Positions 31,766 through 38,781 of a stretch of DNA of 64,000 nucleotides are shown piece after piece. The stretch covers positions 1-64,000 of the forward strand of contig NZ_BMRE01000018.1 in the NCBI RefSeq assembly GCF_014648475.1. The letters are read 5' to 3'. Position 1 is the first letter of the stretch; each line of letters begins with the position of its first letter. The translations under genes were made by a program, and so were the position numbers. The notes beneath the pieces are model-generated. The model had not been told where the DNA came from, made no database searches, and was given only the letters and a program-made list of their open reading frames with translations. The DNA comes from Lentzea flava. Its GTDB lineage: Bacteria; Actinomycetota; Actinomycetes; Mycobacteriales; Pseudonocardiaceae.

Positions 31766-32905
31766 TCAAGCAGCAGCTTGACGGCGCGGGCTCGGAGACG
31801 AGGCCGCCTTAGGCGAAGCCTTCGCCGCGCCACGACCCCCGGCCGGCTTGGCGTTCGTCCCCGCTGTCTCCGGCTTCTTGTCGGTGGCGTTGGTGCGAGG
31901 CGCGGCCTTGGTGCGGCGCCCGCTCTTCGGCGTGGAGCCAGCGCTTTCAGCGGTCTTCTGAACGTTGGCAGCTCCGGCCGGCTCGGTCCTCGAACCCACT
32001 TCCGCGGAGGCCTCGGCCTGCCTGGTGGACACCGCGTACTTGTAGACCTCGTCCCAGTCGGCCGTCTCCAGCGTCTTGTGGCTGAGGTTCGTCTTGTCGC
32101 CCAGCCAAGCCTTCGCCTGCTGGACGAAGTCCTCCTTGGTGTCCAGGCTCATCGAGTCAGCAGCGGTGCGCCACATGCTCACCTCGGAGAAGAGCTTGCG
32201 CATGACCGCCCGCGTGGCGTTCCTGTTCGTCTTCACCGCAGCGACCACCGGAGCCTGAGTGCCGGGCGCGGCCTTCTCCTTCGCAGCAGCTTCCTTCAAG
32301 GACTGCTGATAGGAGACACCCAGCTCGATGACAACCAGGCCTCCGCCGTCCTTGCGGATCGCGTGCCTGCCCATCCGCTTGGCCACCGTGAGGGCGTCGT
32401 CGTAGGACTCGTAGAACCAACCCTCCTGGGTCATCAGGCCTTGGATCAAACGTTCCTCGGGCTCATGTGCCTCAGGCTCCGGCATCGCATCAACGGGACC
32501 GGGGTTCGAAGCCACGACCGCGACATCCGGATCGGGACGGGCAGTGGTGCGCTTGTCCGGCCGGTTCGGCTGGCAGTACTGCCGGATGTAGTCGTCCGCC
32601 AGCCTTCCGCCGTGCTCCGACACGTCCTTTCCGTTCGCCACCGCCCAGGCCCGGATCTGCTTGCGCTCGTCCTCGTCTTCAACCGAGAACTTCCGGCCCT
32701 TCAGCGGTTTGGGCTCGATCCGCTGCCCGCCGACCTTCCTGGCGTGCTGGGTCCACTTCTTCATGTCGGCGTTGAACTCGTCGTGGTTGTCGCGCGACAG
32801 GTCGAGTTCCCACTCGATGCCGTTCACCACGATGCGGACCCGGTAGTGGGCCTCGATCGTGGGGTCGGTGTCGTCGGCGTAGTAGGTCTGGGTCACCGTG
32901 GCCAT
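31766..32905 (-). CDS. Lsr2-like protein with a long C-terminal extension
   Basis: 379 aa from ATG 32905 (GGGAGA six bases upstream). Residues about 1-115 are Lsr2-like: YYADDTDPTIEAHYRVRIVV, NGIEWELDLSRDN and the DNA-binding IRAWAVANGKDVSEHGGRL. It is followed by about 260 extra residues, ending in a Lys/Ala/Pro-rich histone-like tail (SGRRTKAAPRTNATDKKPE). Normal Lsr2 is about 110 aa. The extension may bind a partner or bridge DNA. This is the second Lsr2-type gene of the prophage. Confidence 0.82.
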   Translation of the reverse strand: MATVTQTYYADDTDPTIEAHYRVRIVVNGIEWELDLSRDNHDEFNADMKKWTQHARKVGGQRIEPKPLKGRKFSVEDEDERKQIRAWAVANGKDVSEHGGRLADDYIRQYCQPNRPDKRTTARPDPDVAVVASNPGPVDAMPEPEAHEPEERLIQGLMTQEGWFYESYDDALTVAKRMGRHAIRKDGGGLVVIELGVSYQQSLKEAAAKEKAAPGTQAPVVAAVKTNRNATRAVMRKLFSEVSMWRTAADSMSLDTKEDFVQQAKAWLGDKTNLSHKTLETADWDEVYKYAVSTRQAEASAEVGSRTEPAGAANVQKTAESAGSTPKSGRRTKAAPRTNATDKKPETAGTNAKPAGGRGAAKASPKAASSPSPRRQAAA

Positions 32906-32999
32906 GTTGTTCTCCCGCTGTGGTTTGCTCGTTGGACCATGACCGGTGCTCAAGCCTTCTGATTGAGCACGATCAGACGCCCTGCGAACAGAACTGCGG

Positions 33000-33413
33000 C
33001 TACGCCCACACGCGGGTCTCGTACGGCAGGTGCTGCGTCAGCAGTTCCGCGGTGGACGGGGGCACGTGCCGCGCGACCATCCGCCAGGACTGACGCTCAC
33101 CGCGCGGCACGAGGGCGTGCACGGTGGCCATACCTTCGTTTCGAGTCCGCGTCACGGGAACGCTGTCGGGCGCCAACTGCGCGCTGATCACCTGGCTCTC
33201 GATGGGCTCCAGAAATGACCGGTTCGACAGGTGGTCGCGGTCCCCGAGCAGGTGGTCAAACTGCTCCCACTCGTCCCACACCAGCGTCTTGAGGCCAGTC
33301 GGGTCCTCTTCTGACTTCAGGTCGTCGAGGTCGATGTTCTCGACGTCGAACTCCACGACGAGCTTGGTCTCCAAGACTTCCCGGATGACGAACTCGACCT
33401 TGCGCGTGCTCAT
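33000..33413 (-). CDS. Unknown phage protein
   Basis: 137 aa from ATG 33413, with GGAGAAG upstream. Acidic N-terminal half (EFDVENIDLDDLKSEEDP). No recognised domain. In the run of small leftward genes, each preceded by an intergenic hairpin. Confidence 0.6.
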   Translation of the reverse strand: MSTRKVEFVIREVLETKLVVEFDVENIDLDDLKSEEDPTGLKTLVWDEWEQFDHLLGDRDHLSNRSFLEPIESQVISAQLAPDSVPVTRTRNEGMATVHALVPRGERQSWRMVARHVPPSTAELLTQHLPYETRVWA

Positions 33414-33457
33414 GTCTTCTCCGTTCTCGAATATCAAGGCTTCTCACAAACACCGCA

Positions 33458-33479
33458 CTGCACGAACCGTTTCGTGCAG
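33458..33479. repeat. Early-region intergenic hairpin A
   Basis: CTGCACGAA/TTCGTGCAG (9 bp, 4-base loop) followed by gACGGAATCtG. Member of a family with shared flank (see 33974, 34669, 35592). Confidence 0.65.
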
Positions 33480-33503
33480 GACGGAATCTGTCGAAGACTC
33501 CAG

Positions 33504-33938
33504 CTACTTACCGCTGGGTTCTTCGGCCAGAATCTCCGAAGCCCGGCAGTTCTGTGGACAGTTGGGCGAGGTATAAGCGCAGCTAACCCACAAGCCCGAG
33601 TGAACGCATGGCTCGCCGCTGTTGTTCTGATGGACGTTGACCCATCCGCGGGTTTCCGCGAAGGCGGGAACCGTCTCGACCCTCGAACCGCACTCGCCCA
33701 GAATCTTGACGTCCAACCCTTCTTCTTCCTGAATTACCACGCAGTAATAGCCGAGACCCCGATAATTGCCCAGCCACTCTTCGTCGAGGAACACGAATGC
33801 TTCGCGTGCCCAGCTCGTCATCTCGTTCTCATCAGACTCAGGACCAACCAAGAAGTGCTCTCGATCGAACCTGCGAACCTCCTTCTTGCCTTCACCACCG
33901 TCATCCGGCGTGAACTCGAATCGAACAGCGATAGGCAT
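33504..33938 (-). CDS. Unknown phage protein
   Basis: 144 aa from ATG 33938 (AGGTGGC upstream). Acidic with aromatic clusters; four Cys in the last 35 residues (PCVHSGLWVSC, CPQNC) may bind metal. No domain recognised. Confidence 0.6.
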   Translation of the reverse strand: MPIAVRFEFTPDDGGEGKKEVRRFDREHFLVGPESDENEMTSWAREAFVFLDEEWLGNYRGLGYYCVVIQEEEGLDVKILGECGSRVETVPAFAETRGWVNVHQNNSGEPCVHSGLWVSCAYTSPNCPQNCRASEILAEEPSGK

Positions 33939-33973
33939 ACAGCCACCTACAATCTCGACGAACGGACACCGAG

Positions 33974-33994
33974 CAGCACGAAGCCTTCGTGCTG
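33974..33994. repeat. Early-region intergenic hairpin B
   Basis: CAGCACGAAG/CTTCGTGCTG around a single C, followed by aACGGAATCAGTT. Between the genes at 34010 and 33938. Confidence 0.65.
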
Positions 33995-34009
33995 AACGGA
34001 ATCAGTTGG

Positions 34010-34633
34010 TCACCAGCGCTTGATACGTATGTTCGGCTCGGTGCTGACGTGGCCCGCGTAATTCCTCTCGAAGTAGTCCGACTGGACGTCCGAGTTGTCG
34101 TAGTTGTAGGCCTGGTGAATCGTCTCCACCTCGCGGTACAGCGCGGTCATTGCTGGGGTTGCGATCCGCTGGTCGTTTCCCCAGTCATCCTTCTGCACCG
34201 TCCACCCCCACTCTTGCGGAATGTTCTTGATCGTCACGTCGATCGCTCCGCCGCCGGAGTAGTACTGCGACCTAACACTGATCTTGATTTCCGCCGGGGC
34301 ATCCGCCATCGGATCGATCACTGCCAGCGCCGCCGGGTCGGTAATCTTCTGCCCGATTTTCCGGGCGAGCTTCAGATCGGCACGAATCAGCTTTGCGATC
34401 TCGGGCAGGCTCAACCCCTTCGCTTCGTCGTACTTGCTGCCCTTCCACGCCCCAGGGTTGTACAGCCAACGATCCTCTGAGCTTTCGTCGACATCATGCA
34501 TTTTCAGGGCGTCATAGATTCGCTTGAGCGCCCGCCGTCCCGCGTCTCGTTCTTCCTCGCTCGTTCGCGGATGTTCGATGAGTGCCAACAGCGATTCGAT
34601 ATTCTTTGCCTGGCGCGCGTTCGGCTTACCCAT
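34010..34633 (-). CDS. Unknown protein with LPD29-like segment
   Basis: 207 aa from ATG 34633 (AGAAGGA upstream). The middle part (SLPEIAKLIRADLKLARKIG; KISVRSQYYSGGGAIDVTI) looks like the large polyvalent protein-associated domain LPD29 found in phage and plasmid proteins. The C-terminus is acidic/aromatic. Precise role unknown. Confidence 0.6.
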   Translation of the reverse strand: MGKPNARQAKNIESLLALIEHPRTSEEERDAGRRALKRIYDALKMHDVDESSEDRWLYNPGAWKGSKYDEAKGLSLPEIAKLIRADLKLARKIGQKITDPAALAVIDPMADAPAEIKISVRSQYYSGGGAIDVTIKNIPQEWGWTVQKDDWGNDQRIATPAMTALYREVETIHQAYNYDNSDVQSDYFERNYAGHVSTEPNIRIKRW

Positions 34634-34668
34634 ATCTTCCTTCTGCCGGATTGTTAGCGAGCACCGAG

Positions 34669-34690
34669 CGGCACGAATAGAATCGTGCCG
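34669..34690. repeat. Early-region intergenic hairpin C
   Basis: CGGCACGA/TCGTGCCG (8 bp, 6-base loop), followed by aACGGAActAG and preceded by GCACCGAG, a word also found before hairpin B. Confidence 0.6.
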
Positions 34691-34697
34691 AACGGAA

Positions 34698-35006
34698 CTA
34701 GCTAGCTTCCGAGATCTCCGCTTCCTCGATCTCCGCGAGGAAGCTCCGAACCGAATCCCGCAGCACAAACAACGCGGGTCCGGGGTCGATGCCTTTCGAC
34801 TCAGCAGCCGACACGAGATCAATACAGTGGCGGAACTCCACGATCCTCAGATCTAGCCATTTCCGAAGGTGGTCAGCACCGTCAACCACCATCGGAGCGA
34901 CTATCAATCGCTGAGTGTTCCGAGCCTTCACCGGGAGGAATTCCGCTGCCCGATCCCACTCCGCCACGTACCGCCTAATGAAGCGCATAGCAACCAGCGG
35001 CTTCAA
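34698..35006 (-). CDS. Helical phage protein
   Basis: 102 aa from TTG 35006 (GGGGAAGAG directly upstream). Helical throughout (RFIRRYVAEWDRAAEFL, ALFVLRDSVRSFLAEIEEAE). No domain. Confidence 0.55.
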   Translation of the reverse strand: MKPLVAMRFIRRYVAEWDRAAEFLPVKARNTQRLIVAPMVVDGADHLRKWLDLRIVEFRHCIDLVSAAESKGIDPGPALFVLRDSVRSFLAEIEEAEISEAS

Positions 35007-35044
35007 CTCTTCCCCATTCGGTTGATTTGCTCACCATGACCAGA

Positions 35045-35060
35045 GCGCGACCATTCGCGC
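35045..35060. repeat. Short intergenic hairpin
   Basis: GCGCGA/TCGCGC with 4-base loop in the 70-base gap between 35080 and 35006. Same positional class as hairpins A-D but without the ACGGAATC word. Confidence 0.4.
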
Positions 35061-35079
35061 CCTGATCAAAGCGAGGAAA

Positions 35080-35334
35080 TCAGGGGGTTTCCGGATCAAC
35101 AGAGACCAGCTCGAAGTCCGAGGAGTACGACCACAGGTCACCGACCGTGGTCCTGATGCCAGGATCAAAGTCGGTGCCGTCGCGATTCATCTCCCCGACG
35201 TGCCGAACCTTGATATCCGCCAAGTGATCCGACCGCGTGTCACGAACCTGATAGACGAATTTCTTCTCGAACAGTCCGCTCCGGTGCCACACGTCTTTAG
35301 GAGCGATGAAGTCTCCAACCTGAAACGCGCTCAC
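35080..35334 (-). CDS. Small beta-rich phage protein
   Basis: 84 aa from GTG 35334, overlapping the upstream stop (GTGA). Strand-rich (FQVGDFIAPKDVWHRSG, KFVYQVRDT). Possibly an SH3-like fold. Unknown. Confidence 0.6.
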   Translation of the reverse strand: MSAFQVGDFIAPKDVWHRSGLFEKKFVYQVRDTRSDHLADIKVRHVGEMNRDGTDFDPGIRTTVGDLWSYSSDFELVSVDPETP

Positions 35335-35555
35335 TCCCACTCTCCCCCAATCTTGGGGGCAATCCCCAGTGCCTCCTTGGCTCCGATCTCCAGCCACGCG
35401 GCTGCGTGCGTCAGCGCAAGCCCCTTTTCGCGCATCGTGGTGGCAGCACAACCAGTCAGGTTCTCGGCGTTTGCCTGCCGGTTCGCACCACGAACGCGAA
35501 GTTCGTCAATTGTGGTCCGGACAGCGTTCAGCAACGCATCAAAGTCCTTATTCAT
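35331..35555 (-). CDS. Small helical phage protein
   Basis: 74 aa from ATG 35555 (GAGGAAG upstream). Two helices (MNKDFDALLNAVRTTIDEL; REKGLALTHAAAWLEIG). Typical of short actinophage early proteins. Coupled to 35080-35334. Confidence 0.6.
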   Translation of the reverse strand: MNKDFDALLNAVRTTIDELRVRGANRQANAENLTGCAATTMREKGLALTHAAAWLEIGAKEALGIAPKIGGEWE

Positions 35556-35591
35556 TGCTTCCTCACGTTCGATTTGGCCTAACACGGCGCA

Positions 35592-35608
35592 GACACGGGA
35601 ACCGTGTC
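35592..35608. repeat. Early-region intergenic hairpin D
   Basis: GACACGG/CCGTGTC (7 bp, 3-base loop), followed by gACcGAATCAGTT, matching hairpin B's flank. Confidence 0.6.
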
Positions 35609-35621
35609 CGACCGAATCAGT

Positions 35622-35906
35622 TCAACTCGAACAGGCAGCGCTCTTAGGTATGAGCGCTACTGCCTTGTGGGGCTCGAATCCGGTCACCCCGCAGAGGTCA
35701 CACGATGAGTGGGTGAATCCTCCGCATTCCTCTTCGCAGTTGCAGGCAGGCGACATGTACTGGACGAAGTCGGCGTTACCCGACTCCTCCCATGCCTTCC
35801 ACTTCTCTTCCGCCGTGTTTTCCCCGTCGTTGTATTCGCCGTAAGCGACGAGGTAGAGGCACACGGAACAGACTTCGAACTCGATCACGTCGAAGTCGCT
35901 CATCAC
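35622..35906 (-). CDS. Cys-rich, possibly zinc-binding phage protein
   Basis: 94 aa from ATG 35906 (overlaps the upstream stop). Eight Cys, arranged CSVC, ACNCEEEC, SSCDLCG, suggesting a metal site. Acidic overall. Unknown. Confidence 0.6.
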   Translation of the reverse strand: MMSDFDVIEFEVCSVCLYLVAYGEYNDGENTAEEKWKAWEESGNADFVQYMSPACNCEEECGGFTHSSCDLCGVTGFEPHKAVALIPKSAACSS

Positions 35907-36139
35907 ACCACCTCTACGTCGATGTCTTCCCGGTACACCTCGGCGTCGTCGCGATTCTCGATCTCGATTTCGGCGAGTTGGTCCGCCAGTTCCGAGTCGT
36001 CACCCATAAGGGCATTCGCCACCTCGTCAGCCGTAGCGCTTTCGTCCAGCCCCGCCCACTCACGAGCTTGAGCCAGCGACACCGTGTGCTCGAACGTCCA
36101 TTCTTCGGTCCAACTGATCTTGATCTCTTCGGCGCTCAC
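35903..36139 (-). CDS. Small acidic phage protein
   Basis: About 78 aa from GTG 36139 (AGGAG upstream). Strongly acidic (DDSELADQLAEIEIENRDDAE). The acidic, DNA-mimic-like composition might be relevant to inhibitors, but there is no motif. Coupled to 35622-35906. Confidence 0.55.
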   Translation of the reverse strand: MSAEEIKISWTEEWTFEHTVSLAQAREWAGLDESATADEVANALMGDDSELADQLAEIEIENRDDAEVYREDIDVEVV

Positions 36140-36183
36140 CAACACTCCTCAGACTTGTTCCATTGTCTTTTGTGAGCCGTGCC

Positions 36184-36564
36184 CTACTCGGCGTGAACCC
36201 AGCCGTTGTCATCCGCCCACAAATGCACAGATCCGTAGACCTTTGCCGCCGCGTGCAACCGGTCACCAATTGCACCGTTACCCCGGTCCCAGAAACCGGT
36301 CCCGTGACCATTCCGGGAAAGCCAGAAGTCGTGTCCGCACTGTCCGGGGTCCAGCCGAGACAGATCAGGCCAGTTCGACACCACGAAGTCGTGGCAGTCC
36401 TCCCAAAGCGACTGCTCAGACTCACGTTCGAAATCGTCCACAGAGAAAACCGCGTCCAGCGGTTCCCCGTCATCGTCCAGGCTCGACCACAGAGCCGTGG
36501 TGACGTACTGCTGAAAGAAGATTTCCATCTGTTCTTCAGTCCACCGCGTCACGGTGCTGATCAT
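36184..36564 (-). CDS. Conserved-style phage/plasmid protein of unknown function
   Basis: 126 aa from ATG 36564. Pattern: EEQMEIFFQQYVTTALWSSL, DDFERESEQ, HDFWLSRNGHGTGFWDRGNG, then GSVHLWADDNGWVHAE. This layout (a GHGTGFWDRG core with a GSxHLYxxDDG ending) recurs in small actinophage proteins of unknown role. Confidence 0.7.
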   Translation of the reverse strand: MISTVTRWTEEQMEIFFQQYVTTALWSSLDDDGEPLDAVFSVDDFERESEQSLWEDCHDFVVSNWPDLSRLDPGQCGHDFWLSRNGHGTGFWDRGNGAIGDRLHAAAKVYGSVHLWADDNGWVHAE

Positions 36565-36599
36565 GACTTCACTCCCATGCCTTTGATTTCCCGATACGA

Positions 36600-36618
36600 G
36601 GCACGTACGTGACGTGCC
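36600..36618. repeat. Intergenic hairpin
   Basis: GGCACGT/ACGTGCC (7 bp, 5-base loop) in the 124-base gap between 36689 and 36564; followed by CCGGACTGGAAATCA. Confidence 0.5.
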
Positions 36619-36688
36619 CCGGACTGGAAATCAACTGCTAACGGAACCAACGAAGGATTCCGATCCCTTCTGCCCCAATTACGCCGAT

Positions 36689-36985
36689 CTACAGGGCCGG
36701 AGCGATCATCATTTGAAACCTGTGGGCCGATGGCGAAAGCTTGCAATCAGGCAGGACCGGAGTCCCGTCACACAGAATCCATGCAACCGGAGTCCCCTCC
36801 GCCACCACGACGTAGGCGATCTCTTCGAAATCTCGCTTCCACCGGTGAGCCCATGACAGCGACAGGTCACCCGTTGATGACTCCTCCGGTGACCTGGTTG
36901 CCCAGAGACTCACGCCGATTCGAAACGGCCGACGCATCCCCACGTAGTAGGCCGCAGCGTCAACACCAATATCGTCAATGATCAT
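36689..36985 (-). CDS. Unknown phage protein
   Basis: 98 aa from ATG 36985 (GTG 36997 is an in-frame alternative inside repeat copy 4). Compact alpha/beta composition (FRIGVSLWATRSPEES, EEIAYVVVAEGTPVAWIL). No domain recognised. Confidence 0.55.
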   Translation of the reverse strand: MIIDDIGVDAAAYYVGMRRPFRIGVSLWATRSPEESSTGDLSLSWAHRWKRDFEEIAYVVVAEGTPVAWILCDGTPVLPDCKLSPSAHRFQMMIAPAL

Positions 36986-36989
36986 GGCT

Positions 36990-37004
36990 CGTTCCACTTA
37001 ACAT
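36990..37004 (-). repeat. Dispersed repeat CGTTCCACTTAACAT, copy 4
   Basis: Exact copy, immediately upstream of the ATG at 36985, in the gap before the gene at 37026-37205. Confidence 0.75.
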
Positions 37005-37025
37005 ATTCGGAAAAGAGAAGACAGG

Positions 37026-37205
37026 CTACTTCCCCACGAACCCGTGCCACGGGGCAGACTCTCCACATTGACGGTTGCCGTAAACGTGACAGTTCGCCAA
37101 CATGTCGCCTTCCTCCGCAAAGAGGATCGAGCCAGCCAGATAACCCAGCCCTGCCCAAAGAGCGGCCGAGAGCAGGCAGCACACAACGAGGTGCTTGACC
37201 TTCAT
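37026..37205 (-). CDS. Small membrane protein
   Basis: 59 aa from ATG 37205 (GGAGG six bases upstream). Single N-terminal helix (MKVKHLVVCCLLSAALWAGL), then an exported-looking tail with two Cys (LANCHVYGNRQCG). Could be a membrane-anchored or secreted phage peptide. Confidence 0.6.
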   Translation of the reverse strand: MKVKHLVVCCLLSAALWAGLGYLAGSILFAEEGDMLANCHVYGNRQCGESAPWHGFVGK

Positions 37206-37235
37206 TTCAACCCTCCGTCTGAGTAGCCAACAGAA

Positions 37236-37254
37236 GGGCCACACAAGGTGGCCC
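37236..37254. repeat. Intergenic hairpin
   Basis: GGGCCAC/GTGGCCC (7 bp, 5-base loop) between genes 37267-37521 and 37026-37205. Confidence 0.5.
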
Positions 37255-37266
37255 CTCGATAATCAC

Positions 37267-37521
37267 TCAGGCGTTGTCGGCCTGGTATTGCAGATCTTTT
37301 TCCAGATCCTCACGTGTGGCCGGACGCATGAATCCCGCGTCCCAACGGTGCCACCAGCGCTCACCGGAGTACTGAACACCTTCTGGCGTTAGCACCACTT
37401 CCCGAACCTTGTCTCGTTCGGCGGAGTGGTACATCCACAACGTGTTGCACCGATCGATCAGGAAAAGGTCCAGGCTTAGATCATTGACGTTCAACGTCCG
37501 CACCTCTCGATTGCAGCTCAA
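37267..37521 (-). CDS. Unknown phage protein
   Basis: 84 aa from TTG 37521, which overlaps the upstream stop (TTGA); GTG 37503 is an alternative. Strand-rich first half (RTLNVNDLSLDLFLIDR), Trp-rich second half (GERWWHRWDAGFM). No domain. Confidence 0.55.
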   Translation of the reverse strand: MSCNREVRTLNVNDLSLDLFLIDRCNTLWMYHSAERDKVREVVLTPEGVQYSGERWWHRWDAGFMRPATREDLEKDLQYQADNA

Positions 37522-37682
37522 GCCTTGCAGAACCGCACGATTTCGCCCTGTTGCTGAAGTGGAACCTCACATACCCGCTGAATAGCGGACACGAAACGCG
37601 AAGCTAGCGCCGAACTCTCGAAATACAGGGACACCCGACCGTCTTCCAACACGGAGACAGACGCCAGTCCCAACGGCAACAT
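37518..37682 (-). CDS. Small phage protein
   Basis: 54 aa from ATG 37682: LASVSVLEDGRVSLYFESS, ending EIVRFCKA. Natural protein-like composition and TTGA coupling to the next gene. An overlapping frame upstream (to 37849, containing GGRYNFRALTVGQRFPLLFG) also looks coding, so this may be the 3' part of one longer gene broken by a frameshift. Confidence 0.45.
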   Translation of the reverse strand: MLPLGLASVSVLEDGRVSLYFESSALASRFVSAIQRVCEVPLQQQGEIVRFCKA

Positions 37683-37993
37683 TCCCAAGTCAAACCTCTC
37701 TCGTAGATCTCACCGAAGAGCAGAGGAAACCTCTGCCCAACGGTCAAAGCTCGAAAGTTGTAACGCCCACCCTCAGAGTGGATTCCGCCGGGGCTTTCAG
37801 CGGGTTGCAGTAGGCGGGAACGGTTTGTCCCATTACAGCGGCGGGCCATCACGAGGCCATCTCTCGGCACGCTTCCTACCGTCTGGAGTTTTCAAAGAAC
37901 GTCTTTCAATGCCCCATGACCCGTATCGAGGGAGCCATGCGGTTCGGATCTCTCCGAGGGGCCTAGCTACTTACTGAACTGCCACAGCAAGAT

Positions 37994-38008
37994 CGTTCCA
38001 CTTAACAT
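37994..38008 (-). repeat. Dispersed repeat CGTTCCACTTAACAT, copy 5
   Basis: Exact copy in the gene-poor stretch 37850-38113, near the expected start of the leftward early transcript. Confidence 0.75.
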
Positions 38009-38113
38009 TATCGCCTGCGTCGATTGACTGTCGTTGCTCTCAAAGTCCACTGACGTTAGGACACCGCAGACGGGCGTTTAAGTGGCGCGCCCTGCGCCGA
38101 ACTTTCTTCGACC

Positions 38114-38224
38114 TTAGCCATTCAGCCATTCCGAGTCAACGTCGCAGTTGATTCTCAAGAACCCGAGTGGTGCTGGTCTGAAGTTTTCGCCGCCGTTCCT
38201 GGCGACACGACAAACATTACTCAT
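38114..38224 (-). CDS. 36-residue phage peptide, first gene of the leftward block
   Basis: ATG 38224, TAA 38114. Sequence begins MSNVCRVARNGGENFRP and ends DVDSEWLNG. It follows repeat copy 6 by seven bases. Weak ribosome site; small and uncertain. Confidence 0.4.
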   Translation of the reverse strand: MSNVCRVARNGGENFRPAPLGFLRINCDVDSEWLNG

Positions 38225-38231
38225 GAACTCT

Positions 38232-38246
38232 CGTTCCACGCAACAT
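38232..38246 (-). repeat. Dispersed repeat CGTTCCACGCAACAT, copy 6
   Basis: GC variant, as copy 3. It is the rightmost copy, at the upstream edge of the leftward early genes where the early promoter would be expected. Confidence 0.7.
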
Positions 38247-38781
38247 AACCGAATGATTTGTGGCCCCGATCACAGCATTCGCACTGTTTTCCCAGGTCGC
38301 CAACAGTCCAACGGCCTGCCGGTGACGTCCTGGGCAACCCCAAAGGTCCCCGCCTGGTGCGTCCTGTGAGCGCTCAAGCCCTACCGCGTGGTGCCGCAGC
38401 TCCCCCGCGCGGACATCTCCCCGCACAGCGGCTCTCAGCCCTGCACACGTGGCGCGGATGTGTTGGCGCACAACCACAACAGCACGCACACCACGTCCCA
38501 CGTGGACACCAGGACACGCACACCTGCCAGCACGCGCACCCCGTGGTGCAGCTGCACACCCTCACCTGCTGATCAGCACACCTACACCAGCACATCCACA
38601 CTGGTCAGCGCACGTGCACGCAGCTGCACCCGTTGGCACACAACAACAACAGCAACGCACGCGCACAGCGCGTCTGACCTGCGCTTTAACAACAACACCC
38701 CTGGTCAGAGCCCAGGGGGTAACCCCTACCCCCGGCACCTAGACCGGACCGTATAGCGGTCCTGCGGTTCTGTACGGGTTT
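38247..38781. other. Gene-free CAC/GTG-rich stretch, candidate origin or control region
   Basis: About 535 bases without a credible gene. From about 38440 to 38700 the top strand is dominated by CA-containing words (CACAC, CAGCAC, ACAACAACA). It contains the 12-base palindrome GTGCAGCTGCAC and the related GTGCACGCAGCTGCAC. A small hairpin GGACCG-TATAG-CGGTCC lies at about 38747-38765. It stands between the leftward early genes and the AbiV/late side. Candidate origin, packaging-related or promoter region. Confidence 0.45.

Noticed and set aside
31703..37526. Recurrent word GCTCAAGCCTT (31700, 32948, 37516 and weaker near 38366 and 38830)
   Set aside because: Partly explained by stop codons following Lys-Ala ends and by chance; spacing and context are not consistent enough for a defined element.
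37555..37570. Reverse-oriented GGTTCCACTTCAGCA as a further repeat copy
   Set aside because: Weak match in the opposite orientation within a likely coding region.
38225..38236. GAAC-TCTC-GTTC as a second SOS box
   Set aside because: Core matches, but the flanking C/G of the consensus are absent and it overlaps repeat copy 6.
38374..38742. Long open frames on both strands in the CAC-rich block
   Set aside because: Composition is a by-product of the CA repeats (His/Thr/Pro or Cys/Trp runs); no ribosome site and no protein-like pattern.
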